Assembly (NCBI GenBank): GCA_031292215.1
Contig: JARLHO010000066.1
Coordinates: 1-59,655 of the forward strand
Direction of reading: 5' to 3'
Source of the DNA: Syntrophobacteraceae bacterium
GTDB taxonomy: Bacteria > Desulfobacterota > Syntrophobacteria > Syntrophobacterales > Syntrophobacteraceae
DNA: 59,655 nucleotides
The notes under the pieces are model-generated. The model was not told the DNA's origin and searched no databases. It was given only the letters and a program-made list of their open reading frames with translations. The translations under genes were made by a program, and so were the position numbers. This document shows, piece after piece, positions 15,756 through 25,478 of this stretch. Each line of letters starts with the position of its first letter. The stretch's first letter is position 1.

Positions 15756-16823
15756 ATGGATTATCCTTTTTTCAACCAGATAGTTGATTCTCTCTCGGAG
15801 GCGCTGATTACCGTCGACCGGGACAAAAACATCGTCATCTGGAACAAAATGGCCGAAACACTGTTTGGCTACGACCTGGCAGGGATTAAAGCCGCGGGAA
15901 TAGAGGCCATAATACCGCCCGCCTATCGCCAGAGGCATCGCGAGGGCTACGAGGCCTTTAGGAACTCCATCGCGGTCCGAAACTCCTACGTGTCGGAGAC
16001 ACACGAATTCGAGGCGCTGCGTAAAAATGGTGAAATATTCCCCATCGAGCTGGCCCATTCCATGGTGAAGGTCGACGACCGGGAATACTTCATAACGGCC
16101 ATCATCCGGGATATTTCCCTTCGAAAACACTACGAACTGATGAGCGAGCGATTTGAGCGCATCACCCGCCACGATCTGAAAAACAAGCTGGTCATCATCG
16201 CTTTGGCCTCTCAGAGGCTCTCTAAGGCGCTTGCGCCCGACGAAAATTCGCAGGCCTGCAAGTACACCGAAATTATCCGGGAAGAATCCATCGGGTTGCT
16301 CGAACTGCTCGACTCCACCAAGGAACTCGTCCTCCTGGAAACAGGAGAATACAAAAGACGGGATGAAACGATCGAACTGGCCCCGCTACTCGAGCGTAAA
16401 GCCCAACAATTTCAGCCGCTGGCAGCCTCCCGGGGCGTAACTGTCGATTTCTGCGACCGCACGGCCCGAAAGTTTTCCCTGCGGGCAGACCGCTCGCTTT
16501 TCGAACGCGCCGTGGAAAACCTGCTAAAGAATGCGGTGGAAGCCGAAGAGGTCTCAGGCTCGGTAAAAATGACGCTCGTACAAACTGCGGAAGGCGTTGC
16601 CGTCCTTACGATCCACAACGGCGGAAAACCTATTCCACAAGACATTCAGGGACACCTGTTTTCCCCCTACGTAACCCACGGCAAAAAAGATGGCTCAGGT
16701 CTTGGGCTCTATTCGACAAAGCTGATTCTTGAAGCCATCCACGGGTGGGGGATTTCTTTTCGCTCCGACTCTAATGGCACTACCTTCACCGTGACATTTG
16801 GTTCCCCTCCCGGCCAGCCTTGA
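15756..16823 (+). CDS. PAS-domain sensor histidine kinase, soluble
   Basis: The protein has 355 residues. The start at 15756 is chosen over 15726 because TTTGGAGACAC precedes it. A PAS domain spans residues 5-115 (SLSEALITVDRDKNIVIWN through YFITAIIRDIS). The phospho-acceptor helix is ITRHDLKNKLVIIALAS (about 136-152). The ATPase domain has the N box NLLKNAVEAEE, a later HNGGKPIPQDI and the G box GSGLGLYSTKLILEAIHG. There is no membrane segment, so the signal is cytoplasmic, perhaps redox or a ligand. No response regulator is adjacent. The stop codon overlaps the palindromic operator in front of asrABC, so both are tightly packed. Confidence 0.88.
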   Translation: MDYPFFNQIVDSLSEALITVDRDKNIVIWNKMAETLFGYDLAGIKAAGIEAIIPPAYRQRHREGYEAFRNSIAVRNSYVSETHEFEALRKNGEIFPIELAHSMVKVDDREYFITAIIRDISLRKHYELMSERFERITRHDLKNKLVIIALASQRLSKALAPDENSQACKYTEIIREESIGLLELLDSTKELVLLETGEYKRRDETIELAPLLERKAQQFQPLAASRGVTVDFCDRTARKFSLRADRSLFERAVENLLKNAVEAEEVSGSVKMTLVQTAEGVAVLTIHNGGKPIPQDIQGHLFSPYVTHGKKDGSGLGLYSTKLILEAIHGWGISFRSDSNGTTFTVTFGSPPGQP

Positions 16824-16861
16824 CCTATGTCAATGGAATTAAGGAATAAATCGGTATAAAA
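16820..16861 (+). promoter_or_regulatory. FNR/CRP-family operator and promoter for asrABC
   Basis: A perfect palindrome TTGACCTATGTCAA lies at 16820-16833, matching the general TTGAN6TCAA pattern of FNR/CRP-type sites. A TATAAAATAA stretch starts at 16855; a transcript start near 16868 would put the palindrome centre at about -41.5, the class II activator position. A ribosome site AAAGGAG precedes the asrA ATG at 16911. Confidence 0.6.
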
Positions 16862-16910
16862 TAAAACAATTGACAAAATTTTTTTGACCCGGGTTCAAAG
16901 GAGACCGTAC

Positions 16911-17927
16911 ATGGGATACCAGTTGTCGAGGGAACAGTTTGACCGTTTCCTGGATCGGCTACAAGACGACTACCGGGTTTTTGGCCCGGCGCTCGACTCG
17001 GATAAGGGCGCCTTTTCGGATACCGACAGGATAACCTATAAAAACATCCGCCGGTTAGACGATCTGGAGCTAAACCGGAAGAGCTATTTTTCCCCGAAAG
17101 AAATATTTTTCCCCATTAGAGAAACCCTTTTTCGCTTCTGCGAGGGCGAGCCGACTGTCCCGCAAATCGATGACAAAAAGATCGCCATCTTGTTGAGGCC
17201 CTGCGATAGTAACGCCATCGACCGTTTGGATGCCATTTTCCTTGAAAACGGCCCTTTTGAGGATTTCTACTACAAAAGGCGCCGGGAGAACGTAAGGTTT
17301 TTCCTGATCGAGTGTGCCACCGGTTTCGACAGTTGCTGGTGTGTCTCCATGAACGCCAACACAACTAAGCGGTGGGACGTGGCGTTTAGGTTTGGAGAGG
17401 ATGAAATCCTAGTCGATGTGAAATCCGAAGAGTTTCTCCCCTACCTCGACGACTGCCCGCAAAAGCCCTTCGAAATTCGCTTTATTTACGAAAACACAAA
17501 AAAGGTGCGCGTGCCCGAAGTGGGAGAGGTAACCCTCGATCACTTCGCACACGAACTCTGGAACGAATACACCGCCCGCTGCATTGCCTGCGGAAGATGC
17601 AACACCTCGTGCCCGACCTGTTCATGCTTTACTGTTCTCGACGCGCCGCTTGGGGCCGAAAAGAAAATGGGGGAGCGTTGGCGCGCCTGGGCCGGATGCC
17701 ACATAGACGGCTTTACGGATATGGCCGGCGGACACACCTTTCGCCAGTCCCGGGGCGAGCGGATGCGGTTTAAAACGATGCATAAAATAAATGATTATCG
17801 CAAACGCTTTGGGAAACACCAGTGCGTGGGATGCGGCCGGTGCGATGACGTCTGCCCGCAATACATCTCTTTTGCCCGGTGCATCAACACCTTGTCCGAT
17901 TGTATCGAGGAGGGGAAAAGAAAATGA
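16911..17927 (+). CDS. asrA: Anaerobic sulfite reductase subunit A
   Basis: The protein has 338 residues. AsrA is the electron-transfer subunit of the AsrABC complex, which reduces sulfite to sulfide in the cytoplasm with electrons from NADH. Two [4Fe-4S] motifs are visible: CIACGRCNTSCP at 224-235 and CVGCGRCDDVCP at 305-316. The N-terminal part with LLRPCDSNAIDRLDAIFLEN and CATGFDSCWCVSMNAN is typical of AsrA and the related hydrogenase/heterodisulfide subunits. The ATG at 16911 has AAAGGAG in front; the longer frame from 16884 is not needed. The stop overlaps asrB (ATGA). Confidence 0.95.
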   Translation: MGYQLSREQFDRFLDRLQDDYRVFGPALDSDKGAFSDTDRITYKNIRRLDDLELNRKSYFSPKEIFFPIRETLFRFCEGEPTVPQIDDKKIAILLRPCDSNAIDRLDAIFLENGPFEDFYYKRRRENVRFFLIECATGFDSCWCVSMNANTTKRWDVAFRFGEDEILVDVKSEEFLPYLDDCPQKPFEIRFIYENTKKVRVPEVGEVTLDHFAHELWNEYTARCIACGRCNTSCPTCSCFTVLDAPLGAEKKMGERWRAWAGCHIDGFTDMAGGHTFRQSRGERMRFKTMHKINDYRKRFGKHQCVGCGRCDDVCPQYISFARCINTLSDCIEEGKRK

Positions 17928-18712
17928 TTAACCCCTTCCTGCCGAGCAAAATGAAAATTTTAGACATCATCCCGGAAACCGAGATCGATCAAACTTTTGT
18001 GCTGGCCGGCCGTAAACCGGTAAAGCCCGGCCAGTTTTTCCAGCTCTCCGTTCCGGGCGCAGGCGAGGCGCCGGTTTCCGTAAGTGATTTCGAAGACGAT
18101 AAGCTTTTCGTAACCATTAGAAAAGTCGGCCGTCTCACAAACGCCCTTTTCGCCCTTGCGCCGGGCGACTATATTTTCGCCCGCGGCCCGTACGGAAACG
18201 GCTTCGACTACCGCGACTATGTTGACTCCGACCTCAAAGTCATAGCCGGGGGGACAGGCCTTGCCCCGGTAAAAAAAGTGATAAAACACTTTATCGCAAA
18301 CAAAAGCATAGCAAGCCTTGAGGTGCTCCTGGGGTTTAAGACCCCCCAAGACATACTCTACCGCCGCGAAGTGCGGGCCTGGGTGGACGCGGGCCTTGCC
18401 ACCCTTACCGTCGATAAGGCCGGCCCGGACTGGAGCGGCAATACGGGCCTTATTACCGGCTATCTGAAAAACCTCGACCTCAGCAACCTCGAAAATTGTA
18501 AATTCATTGTCGTTGGCCCGCCGATCATGATCAAATTCATAACGATCGAACTTTTGCTGTTGCAGGTTCCCGAAGAAAATATCTGGGTATCCCTGGAACG
18601 GAAAATGAGCTGCGGCTTAGGAAAATGCGGCCATTGCAAGATAGGTGAAACCTACGTCTGTCTTGAAGGCCCGGCGTTTCGGTTCGCCAGGGCAAGGAGG
18701 CTCCTCGACTGA
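17924..18712 (+). CDS. asrB: Anaerobic sulfite reductase subunit B
   Basis: The protein has 262 residues. AsrB binds FAD and NAD(P)H and feeds electrons to AsrA and AsrC. Visible parts are a ferredoxin-reductase-like FAD domain (GQFFQLSVPG, about 40-49, and RGPYGNGF), the NAD-binding strand VIAGGTGLAPVKKVIKHF, and a C-terminal Cys cluster CGLGKCGHCKIG followed by YVCLEGP, which holds a [2Fe-2S] centre in this family. It starts at 17924, overlapping the asrA stop by the ATGA arrangement; GAGGAGGGG precedes it. Confidence 0.95.
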   Translation: MINPFLPSKMKILDIIPETEIDQTFVLAGRKPVKPGQFFQLSVPGAGEAPVSVSDFEDDKLFVTIRKVGRLTNALFALAPGDYIFARGPYGNGFDYRDYVDSDLKVIAGGTGLAPVKKVIKHFIANKSIASLEVLLGFKTPQDILYRREVRAWVDAGLATLTVDKAGPDWSGNTGLITGYLKNLDLSNLENCKFIVVGPPIMIKFITIELLLLQVPEENIWVSLERKMSCGLGKCGHCKIGETYVCLEGPAFRFARARRLLD

Positions 18713-19689
18713 TGAGTATCAATACGAAAAAAGTAATTAAAAACGCCTACCGTATATCCAAGGTCCGAGGCCAGACCGCCCTGCGTATCCGCGTGCCCGG
18801 CGGACACATCGAGACCCGATTCTTTGCGCTGATAGACGAAATCGCATCCCGGTTTGGAAACGGCACGGCCCACATCACCACCCGGCAGGGCCTGGAGCTT
18901 CCGGGAATCGATTTCGAACGTATTCCGGAAATAAACAAAATGATCCGGCCGCTTCTCGAATCCCTCGGTCTGGATAGGGAAATAACCGATGACGGATATC
19001 CCTCGGCCGGGACCCGAAACATCTGCGCGTGCATCGGAAACCGCGTCTGCACTTTCGCAAACGACGACACAACCGCCATGGCCCGCGAACTGGAACGAGC
19101 CGTCTATCCCAACGACCTCCATTTCAAGATCGCCGTCTCCGGATGCCCGAACGACTGCATAAAGGCGGCCCTAAACGACTTCGGCATCCTCTGCACCGTT
19201 GAGCCGGTCTACGACGCCTCGCGCTGCATAGCCTGCTCGGCCTGCGTCGAAACTTGCGCCAAAGCCGTCACCGGGGCTTTGTCCCTGAGGGACTTCTCGG
19301 TTCTAAGAAACCGGGAGCTCTGCATCGGGTGCGGCGAGTGCATCCGCAAGTGTCCCACCGGCGCTACGCGCCGCTCGCCCGAAAAATCTTACCGCCTGGT
19401 CATCATGGGCCGAACCGGCAGAAAGAACCCGAGGATGGCCGAAACATTTCTTAAGTGGGCCGACAGGGAGTCGATAGTTAAGATCATCCAAAACGGCTAC
19501 GCCTTTGCCCAGCGCCATATAGACCGAAGCCTCGAAAAGGAACACGTCGGCTATATCGTCGATCGCACAGGATTTGCGACCTTTAAAGACGAAGTGCTAC
19601 AGGATGTCCGGCTGGGTGAAAAAGTAATCGTTGCCAAACATATCCAATGGGGCGGATATCGCTACACAAGCGATGCGGGTTTTCGCTAA
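18712..19689 (+). CDS. asrC: Anaerobic sulfite reductase subunit C (siroheme subunit)
   Basis: The protein has 325 residues and is the catalytic siroheme subunit. The coupled siroheme/[4Fe-4S] ligands are Cys in NICACIGNRVC (105, 107, 113) and in SGCPNDC (145, 149). Two further ferredoxin motifs, CIACSACVETC (172-182) and CIGCGECIRKCP (204-215), follow. The start overlaps the asrB stop by one base (TGATG), so all three genes are translationally coupled. The stop overlaps, tail to tail, with the stop of the minus-strand gene at 19686. With asrAB it suggests assimilatory or detoxifying sulfite reduction rather than DsrAB-type respiration; dsr genes are not in the window. Confidence 0.94.
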   Translation: MSINTKKVIKNAYRISKVRGQTALRIRVPGGHIETRFFALIDEIASRFGNGTAHITTRQGLELPGIDFERIPEINKMIRPLLESLGLDREITDDGYPSAGTRNICACIGNRVCTFANDDTTAMARELERAVYPNDLHFKIAVSGCPNDCIKAALNDFGILCTVEPVYDASRCIACSACVETCAKAVTGALSLRDFSVLRNRELCIGCGECIRKCPTGATRRSPEKSYRLVIMGRTGRKNPRMAETFLKWADRESIVKIIQNGYAFAQRHIDRSLEKEHVGYIVDRTGFATFKDEVLQDVRLGEKVIVAKHIQWGGYRYTSDAGFR

Positions 19690-20717
19690 CCGGCGAGTTT
19701 AAACCGCTCTCTTAGCACCCGGGAAAGAGCGTTGATTTCGCTGAAGGCCTTTTCGACCGTTACTTCGCCGTCGTGATTTACCAGGCAGCAGGTGGCGGGC
19801 GAAAGAAGGCTTTGAGACAGAAGAAGGTCCCGGTCGACGCCATTTCGCTCCAAGATGCGCCAACAGTCGAGCAGCCGTTTTTCCAGTGACGCAAGACTTT
19901 CATTGGAAAACGGCTCAAAGTTTGTCGGAACGATCCCCCAGACGATCCGGCCGCCTCTTTTTAAAAACCTGAGGATCGAGCCGGCGTAGGAGACAAAAAT
20001 CTCGCCGTTGGAAAAGATGTCCAAAGAGAGCACGTCAAGATCTAGCCCAAGCAGAAAGTCCCAGTCGGGATTTCCGCAAAGGTGTACGCCCCGCGGGCGC
20101 TCGACCCCGGCAAAAAACATCTCCATGTCCCGTTTTCCGGCTACGCCGTCATAGCCCGACATGGCGCTGAAGATATACTGCAGCCCGGGCTCGTCAACGA
20201 ACATGAAGGCATGGGGGTTGATTGCCTTAAGCCGTCGTAGTTGGGCGTTTAAACGCCTGGCCATAAAGTCGAACATAAAGGAGCGAACGGTCTCGTTAAA
20301 AAGAATGGGCCGTTTGTCCTCGTCGACCACGTTTAGCCCAAAGCTTATCGGCCCCTCGAGCTGCCCCCGGATCGCCGGCCGGTCTAATAGATCCATCTGC
20401 AGGAACCGGTGGTAGACAGTCGAATAGGCCTCACTGATATCGAAGTAGGGCGCATCGTCGAAATGGGCGAGCACTTCCTCGAATTCGGCTACGAACCTGT
20501 CCATGGAAAAGCCGATGGTCCGCTTTTCCATGTCCACCCAAATGCCGGGGAAGTGTTCCGAAGCCTGGACATACATGTCTTCGTAGTAGCTCAAAAGCGG
20601 CAACTGCGGCCAGAAAGGAATATCTAGCGAAAGTGCCGTACGAAGTGCCCGTTCTGCGTCCCTGTGGGGCATCACCGCCATCGCGGTGGTAAGAAGACCC
20701 CCTATTTGCATTTCCAT
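19686..20717 (-). CDS. MetE/UroD-fold methyltransferase-like protein
   Basis: The protein has 343 residues. It resembles the cobalamin-independent methionine synthase C-terminal half and UroD-like methyltransferases, TIM barrels that activate a thiol through zinc. Candidate zinc ligands are HLCGNPDW (about 212-219, His and Cys) and SPATCCLVNHD (about 308-318, Cys). The motif GQLEGPISFGLNVVDEDK fits the substrate barrel face. It is too short for MetE and lacks its folate-binding half, so the methyl donor and acceptor are unknown; a corrinoid or methanol/methylamine-type system is possible. The frame ends on the asrC stop, giving a convergent overlap. Confidence 0.7.
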   Translation of the reverse strand: MEMQIGGLLTTAMAVMPHRDAERALRTALSLDIPFWPQLPLLSYYEDMYVQASEHFPGIWVDMEKRTIGFSMDRFVAEFEEVLAHFDDAPYFDISEAYSTVYHRFLQMDLLDRPAIRGQLEGPISFGLNVVDEDKRPILFNETVRSFMFDFMARRLNAQLRRLKAINPHAFMFVDEPGLQYIFSAMSGYDGVAGKRDMEMFFAGVERPRGVHLCGNPDWDFLLGLDLDVLSLDIFSNGEIFVSYAGSILRFLKRGGRIVWGIVPTNFEPFSNESLASLEKRLLDCWRILERNGVDRDLLLSQSLLSPATCCLVNHDGEVTVEKAFSEINALSRVLRERFKLAG

Positions 20718-20812
20718 AAAAGTCCCCTGGCGACGTGGCGTTATGAGTTCGGGACAAGATGTATCACCAATTGCCCCATCAGGTCAAGACAGCCACTGTT
20801 CCAGGGGTGAGA

Positions 20813-20839
20813 GGCTTCCTTCCCGCAGGAAGGAAGCCC
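20813..20839. terminator. Stem-loop, possible terminator
   Basis: GGCTTCCTTCC and GGAAGGAAGCC form an 11-base stem around a CGCA loop. It lies between two minus-strand genes, just after the Cys-rich protein. No good T run follows on the minus strand (CTCTCACCCC), so it may be an attenuating hairpin or part of a repeat rather than a classical terminator. Confidence 0.45.
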
Positions 20840-20904
20840 CGGTTTTACTCGGAAACCCTTTCCCCTTTCTCTCTTAAGGGGGTGTCTGCATGACGCCGGC
20901 GGCC

Positions 20905-21213
20905 TTACTGGCATTGAGTCGCACAAGACGACAGATGCCAATTGCAAGGGCTGAGCCAGCTAAAGCAGCCACAGCCGCTGGTCGGCTGCGGCGCGGGCGC
21001 TGCTGCCACCGGGACCTCCGCTGCCGCCGGCACTTCCGCCTGCGGAGCGCAAGCACATGAAGAACACCCGCACGACGACAAGCTCCAGTTGCAGGGGCTT
21101 AGCCAACTCAAGTCAAGGCCGCAGCCGCACGCAGACTGCGCCCGGGCGCTCATAAATGCGCCGCTCATAAGAACCAGCAAAAACGCGATCGCTAAAACCA
21201 GGACTTTTCTCAT
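20905..21213 (-). CDS. Small exported Cys-rich protein with a duplicated CNW motif
   Basis: The protein has 102 residues. The ATG follows GGAGAGGTAAAA. A signal peptide covers about residues 1-25 (MRKVLVLAIAFLLVLMSGAF, cleavage after SARA). The mature part has two similar modules: CGCGLDLSWLSPCNWSLSSC (30-49, followed by GCSSCAC) and CGCFSWLSPCNWHLSSC (82-98), joined by an Ala/Pro linker. Twelve Cys in about 77 mature residues suggest disulfides or metal binding outside the cytoplasm. I know no named family for the WLSPCNW-x-LSSC repeat. Confidence 0.75.
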   Translation of the reverse strand: MRKVLVLAIAFLLVLMSGAFMSARAQSACGCGLDLSWLSPCNWSLSSCGCSSCACAPQAEVPAAAEVPVAAAPAPQPTSGCGCFSWLSPCNWHLSSCATQCQ

Positions 21214-21598
21214 TTTTACCTCTCCTTTTCCGGCCCGCCGTTCAGCCCCGATGGGGTCCGTGAACTAGCAGGCGAGGGTGAAAGGCCAAGTGCCGGGGAA
21301 AACCGGGTACAGGTACGCGGCGCCTGTTTGCGCGATTTCCCGGTACTTTCGTTTCCGACCCCTCTTCCATAAAGGTCCCAATAAGCCTTAAGACCTCTTC
21401 CCTCCTCCTTTCCGGCTTAAGATTTCGGAGACTGGGCCTCTCGATTCCTTCCGGCGCAAGGCTTGCGAAAAACTAGGAGTAATATAGGGCGCACAGCGTA
21501 GATGGAAATAAATACATCACCCTATTTCGGCGGGATATTTTGCATTATTTAAGCGCGGTTGGGAGAAGATGGATATATATATGGATGGTGGGTTAGCT
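21214..21598. other. Spacer without a gene
   Basis: About 385 bases between the Cys-rich protein start and the argJ stop. I see no reading frame with a domain, no tRNA and no clear hairpin with a T run. The part nearest 21214 must hold the promoter of the Cys-rich gene. Confidence 0.5.
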
Positions 21599-22858
21599 CT
21601 AACTCCGGTATGAAGCGTTTATCTTGATGTAGTCAAAGGAAAGGTCGCAGGTCCAGGCGGTAAAGGACCCGCTTCCCGCGCCAAGATCGAGGCGGAGGCG
21701 AATCTCTTTTTGGCCAAATATCCGGGAGGCTTCCTGCTCGACCGCTTCTCCCGCTACCGGGACCCCGTTTTGGAAGACGCAAAGCTCGGAGAAAAAAAGG
21801 CTGACACGCTCGCTAACCAGGGGCACGCCAGCCCTTCCGGCAGCCGCCACTATTCTTCCCCAGTTTGCGTCTCCACCGAAAAAAGCGGTTTTAACCAGGG
21901 GAGAATTTGCAATGGCAAAGGCGATTTGTCTTGCACTCTCGCGGTCCGCCGCCCCGCTTACCTCGATTTCGATCAGCTTGGTCGCCCCCTCGGCATCCAT
22001 CACGATCTGAATGGCCAAATCGCGCAGAACCTCTTCGAGCGCCAGCCCGAAGGCCAGGCTTTCCGGGCTCTGGATATCGGCTATGCGCTTGTTTCCGGCT
22101 GCGCCCCCGGCGAGCACGAGCAGGGAATCATTGGTGCTCGTGTCCCCATCGACCGTTATACAGTTAAAAGAGCCGTCCGCCCCGACGCGGGTCCAGTGGC
22201 GAAGGACTTCCGGGGAGACCGCGGCGTCTGTGCAAACAAACACGAGAAGGGTCGCCATATCCGGGGCTATCATCCCCGAACCCTTGGCTATGCCGCCTAC
22301 CATTACTTTTACACCCGGCTCCAATTCGATAGGAACGCTCGCCATCTTTTCGACGGTATCCGTTGTCATGATGGCCCGTGCCGCATCCCACCATCCGTTG
22401 GGTCTAAGCGAGCCGACAAGCCCCGGTATAGAGCGGGCGACCGGTCCAACGTCCAACTGCTGTCCGATGACCCCCGTCGAGCTTACGAGCACCGAATCGG
22501 CAGGACATCCCAGGGCGCTCGCGGCAAGTGCTGCCATTTTGGCCGCCCGGATTTTTCCTTCCTCACCCGTACACGCGTTGGCGATACCCGCATTGACCAG
22601 GATCGCCTTGGCCTTGCCGCCGCGAAGTCGCTCCCGGCACAACTCCACCGGGGCGGCGCAAAACCGGTTCCGCGTAAAGACACCCGCCGCCGAGCAACCC
22701 TCGGGGTTCTGGCAAGAGATTAGCGCCAGATCGGGCCGCCCGGAGTAGCGCATGCCCGATTGGGCGCTTGCCGCCAGAAAACCGGGTACCTCGAAGGGGC
22801 CCCTACTTACCATGACATTTTTTGTATTTTTTTCCGCTTCCGCAGGGACACGGATCAT
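21599..22858 (-). CDS. argJ: Glutamate N-acetyltransferase / amino-acid acetyltransferase
   Basis: The protein has 419 residues. ArgJ moves the acetyl group from N-acetylornithine to glutamate in arginine synthesis, and in many bacteria also makes N-acetylglutamate from acetyl-CoA. The self-cleavage site is visible as [14 protein letters not shown] (192-205), with Thr203 the nucleophile of the beta chain. Other family blocks are [36 protein letters not shown] and [10 protein letters not shown]. Two starts are possible: 22858, with AGGTAGGAAGA before it and a 56-base overlap with secA, or 22813 with an 11-base overlap. Either way it is coupled to secA. A short ArgA-type acetyltransferase lies upstream of secA, so both N-acetylglutamate routes occur together. 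Confidence 0.94.
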   Translation of the reverse strand: MIRVPAEAEKNTKNVMVSRGPFEVPGFLAASAQSGMRYSGRPDLALISCQNPEGCSAAGVFTRNRFCAAPVELCRERLRGGKAKAILVNAGIANACTGEEGKIRAAKMAALAASALGCPADSVLVSSTGVIGQQLDVGPVARSIPGLVGSLRPNGWWDAARAIMTTDTVEKMASVPIELEPGVKVMVGGIAKGSGMIAPDMATLLVFVCTDAAVSPEVLRHWTRVGADGSFNCITVDGDTSTNDSLLVLAGGAAGNKRIADIQSPESLAFGLALEEVLRDLAIQIVMDAEGATKLIEIEVSGAADRESARQIAFAIANSPLVKTAFFGGDANWGRIVAAAGRAGVPLVSERVSLFFSELCVFQNGVPVAGEAVEQEASRIFGQKEIRLRLDLGAGSGSFTAWTCDLSFDYIKINASYRS

Positions 22859-25328
22859 TTCTTCCTACCTTTGCGTTTTTCCGAACAGCCTGTTGCTTGG
22901 CGGGTTCCTCGGGCGGCCCGAAAAACATGGGCTGCTCTTCTTGTTCCGCCCTCATCTCCTGCAACTGATCCTCTCGCTGGATCTGGATATGAAAAAGCTT
23001 TTCGAGCGTTTCTTCCTTTATGAGCGAGATCATCTCCTGGAACATCTCGTGGCCTTCCCGCTTGTACGCTACGACCGGGTCCTGCTGCCCGTAGCCGCGA
23101 AGGCCGATCCCCTCCTTCAGGTGGTCCATGTTTAGCAAGTGGTCTTTCCACAGCGCGTCCACGGTCTGAAGAAGGATAAAATTTTCGAGATCCCGCATTA
23201 TCGGCTCGCTAAATTCGCTTTCCCTCTCGTTATAGCGCTTCTCGACAAGTTCCAGCAGATGCTGCCTCAGCTCCTCTGAGTTCATATCCCCCAAGGCCTG
23301 CGGGGAAAAATCGGGCTGCACTCCGAAAAGACGCGACATCTCCGTTTTGATCGCTTCCAGGTTCCAGTCTTCGGCGTATGTCTTCTCCGCCGTGTTTTCC
23401 TGGACGAGCGCATCGAGGGCATCTTCTATCATATCGAATACCGCGGGCCTCAGATTGTCGCCCTGGAGCGCCTCACGCCTTTGTCGGTATATGATCTCGC
23501 GCTGCTGGTTCATCACATCGTCATATTCGATGATGTTTTTGCGGATACTGAAGTTGTGATCCTCGACACGGCTCTGAGCATTTTCGATGGCCTTGCTGAT
23601 AAGGCCATGTTCGATGGGCTCATCTTCCGCCATGCCGATCCGCTGCATAAGCCCGGAGAGCCGGTCGGCGGCAAAAATTCGCATCAGGTCGTCTTCTAGC
23701 GAAAGGTAAAACCGCGACGATCCCGGGTCGCCCTGGCGTCCCGCGCGCCCCCGCAACTGGTTGTCTATCCGCCGGGACTCGTGGCGCTCGGTTCCTATGA
23801 TATGCAGTCCCCCAAGGTCTACAACGCCGGGCCCTAGCACGATGTCCGTCCCGCGGCCCGCCATGTTGGTCGAGATTGTGACCGAACCGGGCTGACCGGC
23901 CTGGGACACGATTTCGGCCTCCTTTTCATGCTGCTTGGCGTTTAGCACCTGGTGCGGAATTCCAGTGCGTTTTAGCATTTCGCTCAATTTTTCCGACTTG
24001 CTGATGCTGATCGTTCCAACCAGGACCGGCCTCTTTACTTCGTAGAGCTCTTTGATTTCCCTGGCGACAGCCTTGAACTTCTCGGATTCGGTGCGAAAAA
24101 TACAATCGGGGTGGTCCTTGCGGATCATATTCATGTGTGTCGGAACGACCACGACATCCAACTTGTAAATCTTTGCAAATTCGGGCGATTCGGTCTCCGC
24201 AGTACCCGTCATGCCCGCAAGCTTACCGTACATTCGGAAGTAGTTTTGAAAGGTGATGGAAGCAAGGGTCTGATTTTCATTTTCGACCTTTACTCCCTCC
24301 TTGGCCTCGAGCGCCTGGTGAAGCCCCTCGCTGTAACGCCTGCCGGGCATGAGTCGGCCGGTGAACTCGTCAACAATGATCACCTCGCCGTCCTTTACGA
24401 TGTAGTCGACATCCCGTTTGAAAAGGACGTGGGCCTTCAAGGCCTGCTGCACGTGATGGTTTATGGTCATATTCGCGGGATCATAGAGGTTTTCGACCCC
24501 GAGCAGCCGTTCCACCCTGGAGACGCCTTCTTCGGTAAGAGATACGGTCCGGGTTTTTTCTTCCTTAGTGTAATGCTCCTCTTCGTGAAGAGGCGGAATG
24601 ATGCGATTTACCCGGAAGTAGAGCTCGGTCGATTTTTCCGCCGGCCCGGATATGATAAGAGGCGTCCTCGCTTCGTCGATCAAAATGCTGTCCACTTCGT
24701 CTACGATGGCGTAGTGAAGGTCGCGCTGGACAAGGTCCTCTTTTCGAAACTTCATGTTGTCTCGAAGATAATCGAACCCGAATTCATTATTGGTCCCATA
24801 CGTTATATCGGCGTGATAGGCCTGCTGCCTTTCGCTGTCGTCAAGCCCGTGCACTATGCATCCCACGCTCAGCCCGAGGAAGTTGTATAGCCTCCCCATC
24901 CATTCGCTGTCGCGTTTGGCAAGATAATCGTTCACCGTTACCAGATGGACCCCCTTGCCGCTAAGGGCATTGAGGTAGATGGGCAGGGTGGCCACCAGAG
25001 TCTTTCCTTCACCGGTTTTCATCTCGGCGATTGTGCCCTGGTGAAGAACTATGCCTCCTATCAACTGGACGTCGAAGGGGCGCATGCCAAGAGCGCGAAC
25101 GGAAGCCTCCCGCGCAACCGCAAAAGCTTCCGGAAGAAGGTCTTCGATTTCCTGCCCGTTTTCGATGCGCTGCCGGAACTCGGCGGTCTTGCCCCTGAGC
25201 TGCTCGTCGCTCAGCTTTTGCATCGCCGGCTCAAAATCGTTAATTTCGCTCACAACAGGCACAAGCTTTTTTAGCGTGCGCTCGTTCTGGCTTCCAAATA
25301 TTTTCTTTAGAACTTCAACCATTCCCAT
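22803..25328 (-). CDS. secA: Preprotein translocase ATPase SecA
   Basis: The protein has 841 residues, full length. It is the motor that pushes unfolded proteins through SecYEG. Walker A is MKTGEGKT (103-110), the DEAD-type box is [16 protein letters not shown] (about 206-221), and the second nucleotide domain shows [15 protein letters not shown] and [23 protein letters not shown], quoted only in part. The C-terminal zinc motif is [14 protein letters not shown], which binds SecB or the ribosome in this family. The last codons overlap argJ. Distance to the upstream acetyltransferase is 150 bases, enough for its own promoter. Confidence 0.97.
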   Translation of the reverse strand: MGMVEVLKKIFGSQNERTLKKLVPVVSEINDFEPAMQKLSDEQLRGKTAEFRQRIENGQEIEDLLPEAFAVAREASVRALGMRPFDVQLIGGIVLHQGTIAEMKTGEGKTLVATLPIYLNALSGKGVHLVTVNDYLAKRDSEWMGRLYNFLGLSVGCIVHGLDDSERQQAYHADITYGTNNEFGFDYLRDNMKFRKEDLVQRDLHYAIVDEVDSILIDEARTPLIISGPAEKSTELYFRVNRIIPPLHEEEHYTKEEKTRTVSLTEEGVSRVERLLGVENLYDPANMTINHHVQQALKAHVLFKRDVDYIVKDGEVIIVDEFTGRLMPGRRYSEGLHQALEAKEGVKVENENQTLASITFQNYFRMYGKLAGMTGTAETESPEFAKIYKLDVVVVPTHMNMIRKDHPDCIFRTESEKFKAVAREIKELYEVKRPVLVGTISISKSEKLSEMLKRTGIPHQVLNAKQHEKEAEIVSQAGQPGSVTISTNMAGRGTDIVLGPGVVDLGGLHIIGTERHESRRIDNQLRGRAGRQGDPGSSRFYLSLEDDLMRIFAADRLSGLMQRIGMAEDEPIEHGLISKAIENAQSRVEDHNFSIRKNIIEYDDVMNQQREIIYRQRREALQGDNLRPAVFDMIEDALDALVQENTAEKTYAEDWNLEAIKTEMSRLFGVQPDFSPQALGDMNSEELRQHLLELVEKRYNERESEFSEPIMRDLENFILLQTVDALWKDHLLNMDHLKEGIGLRGYGQQDPVVAYKREGHEMFQEMISLIKEETLEKLFHIQIQREDQLQEMRAEQEEQPMFFGPPEEPAKQQAVRKNAKVGRNDPCPCGSGKKYKKCHGK

Positions 25329-25478
25329 TTAGGAATTTCCCTCCGAAACTGGACGGAAAAAGTCGGACATCGAAAAGGAAAGGCACGCCGAACGTGCCTC
25401 CGATGAATTGCAACCAGGACAAACCACATTCTCCCCGAATCGGGGGAAGAACAGATTATCGGCCACACTAACACACTT

